Assembly (NCBI GenBank): GCA_012510755.1 | Contig: JAAZHL010000162.1 | Span: forward strand, 1 to 6,307 | DNA from: Leucobacter sp. | Lineage (GTDB): Bacteria > Actinomycetota > Actinomycetes > Actinomycetales > Microbacteriaceae | DNA length: 6,307 bases | Direction of reading: 5' to 3' | Part shown: piece after piece, positions 5,166 through 6,307 of the stretch | Layout of the letters: each line of letters starts with the position of its first letter | Numbering within the stretch: position 1 is the stretch's first letter | Translations under genes and position numbers: made by a program | The notes under the pieces: generated by a model | The model's input: only the letters and a program-made list of their open reading frames with translations | Told to the model about the DNA's origin: nothing | The model's database searches: none

Positions 5166-6307
5166 ATGGAATTCGGCGTCTTCACCGTCAGCGACATCAC
5201 CCGCGACCCCACCACCGGGTACACGCCCAGCGAGGCAGAGCGCATTGACGCCACTGTGGCAATTGCCAAGAAAACTGAAGAGGTTGGTATGGACGTCTTC
5301 GCCGTCGGCGAGCATCACAACCCGCCCTTCTTCTCGTCGAGCCCCACCACGCTGCTCGCGTTCATTGCCGCGCAAACCAGCACGCTGAAGGTCAGCACGA
5401 GCACCACCCTCATCACCACGAACGACCCCGTGCGCATCGCTGAGGAGTACGCGATGCTGCAGCACCTCGCCAAGGGCCGCATGGATCTGATGCTCGGCCG
5501 CGGCAACACCGCGCCCGTCTACCCGTGGTTCGGCAAAGACATTCGCTCGAGCCTGCCGCTCGCGCTCGAGAACTACAACCTGCTGCATCGGTTGTGGACC
5601 GAAGACGTCGTCGATTTCGAGGGCAAGTTCCGTACCCCGCTGCAGGGCTTCACCTCGACACCCCGCCCCCTCGACGACGTGGCACCGTTTGTGTGGCACG
5701 GTTCCATTCGCACCCCCGAGATCGCTGAGCAGGCCGCCTACTACGGTGACGGCTTCTTCGCGAACCACATTTTCTGGCCGAAGGGACACTACAAGCGGCT
5801 CATCGATTTCTACCGCCAGCGCTTCGAGCACTACCACGGCGGCACCGGCAAGCAGGCGATCGTCGGGCTTGGCGGCCAAACCTACATCGCGAAGAAATCG
5901 CAAGACGCATGGAATGAGTTCAGGCCCTACTTCAATAAGGCGCCCGTCTACGGCAACGGCCCCAAGATGGAAGACTTTGTCGACCAGACCCCGCTCACTG
6001 TAGGCAGCCCGCAAGAGGTCATCGACAAGACGCTGACCTTCCACGACGAGTTCGGCGATTACCAGCGCCAGCTGTTCTTGATCGACCACGCGGGCCTGCC
6101 ACTCAAGACCGTGCTGAACCAGCTCGACCTGTTGGGCGAAGAGGTGATTCCGGTGCTGCGCAAGGAGCTCGCTGCTCGCCGCAGCCCAGACTCGCCAGAC
6201 ACCCCGTCGCACGAGTCGCGGGTGAAAGAAAAGTACGGCGACGCCGCACCGCGCCCGCCGCGACCCACCCCCACCCGTGGTGATAACGTCCCGGGTGGTT
6301 CACCGTA
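5166..6307 (+). CDS. LLM-class FMN-dependent monooxygenase, CE1758-like (3' end outside window)
   Basis: The frame is open from the ATG at 5166 to the window edge: 380 codons plus TA, with no stop seen. The product resembles bacterial luciferase-like (LLM) flavin oxidoreductases with a TIM-barrel fold: MEFGVFTVSDI (1-11), VFAVGEHHNPPF (44-55), TTLITTNDPVRIAEEYAMLQ (80-99), GRMDLMLGRGN (104-114), YPWFGKDI (119-126), FVWHGSIRTPEIAEQAA (175-191) and GDGFFANHIFWPK (194-206). From memory this pattern matches the family named after Corynebacterium efficiens CE1758, usually paired with an FMN reductase (CE1759 type), which would lie beyond the edge. The substrate is unknown. An RBS (AGGAGA) stands 5 nt before the start, behind a palindrome-covered TATAAT promoter. 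The C-terminus after ~340 becomes a Pro/Arg-rich, likely unstructured tail. The LLM class is secure; the subfamily is a recollection. Confidence 0.88.
   Translation, partial: MEFGVFTVSDITRDPTTGYTPSEAERIDATVAIAKKTEEVGMDVFAVGEHHNPPFFSSSPTTLLAFIAAQTSTLKVSTSTTLITTNDPVRIAEEYAMLQHLAKGRMDLMLGRGNTAPVYPWFGKDIRSSLPLALENYNLLHRLWTEDVVDFEGKFRTPLQGFTSTPRPLDDVAPFVWHGSIRTPEIAEQAAYYGDGFFANHIFWPKGHYKRLIDFYRQRFEHYHGGTGKQAIVGLGGQTYIAKKSQDAWNEFRPYFNKAPVYGNGPKMEDFVDQTPLTVGSPQEVIDKTLTFHDEFGDYQRQLFLIDHAGLPLKTVLNQLDLLGEEVIPVLRKELAARRSPDSPDTPSHESRVKEKYGDAAPRPPRPTPTRGDNVPGGSP

Noticed and set aside
5109..6212. Long open minus-strand frame (about 367 codons) opposite the LLM gene
   Set aside because: It is a shadow of the LLM coding frame, which has clear motifs, an RBS and a promoter; the minus frame shows none of these.
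1..6307. CRISPR array, insertion sequence or phage-type cassette
   Set aside because: No regularly spaced direct repeats, transposase or integrase motifs, or terminal inverted repeats with target duplications were seen on either strand.

Overview
The window is high-GC DNA (about 65-70% G+C in the genes I counted by hand). Codon use, GTG starts, TAnnnT-type -10 boxes and protein families all fit an actinomycete. The proteins look most like those of the Microbacteriaceae (Leucobacter-like), but this placement rests on resemblance only, not a search.

Layout, left to right. At the left edge, on the minus strand, is the first third of an IclR-type repressor domain (cut by the window). It is divergent from a complete malate synthase G gene (glcB, 218-2407), and an AT-rich alternating palindrome between them looks like the IclR operator. 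A 189-bp spacer with a possible terminator hairpin and two diverged copies of a structured repeat leads to a class I PLP aminotransferase (aspartate aminotransferase type, 2597-3799). That gene appears to be transcribed as a leaderless mRNA from a GTG. Directly behind its stop is a 75-codon remnant of a sortase gene (3800-4027). It keeps the catalytic Cys region but has lost the N-terminal two thirds and any start codon. Next come a siderophore-interacting protein / FAD ferric reductase (4108-4953) and, behind a possible terminator and a perfect 8+8 bp palindrome over a consensus TATAAT, an FMN-dependent luciferase-like monooxygenase of the CE1758 type (5166 to the right edge, incomplete).

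The genes do not form one operon. Each has its own upstream spacer and probable promoter. glcB (glyoxylate + acetyl-CoA to malate) and the aminotransferase (oxaloacetate/aspartate) both touch central C4 metabolism, while the last two are redox flavoproteins, so the window is a set of small independent transcription units. I found no RNA genes, insertion sequences or CRISPR arrays. Nothing here clearly amounts to a new multi-gene system. The points most worth a second look are the sortase remnant, the two palindromic operators, the leaderless start and the spacer repeat.
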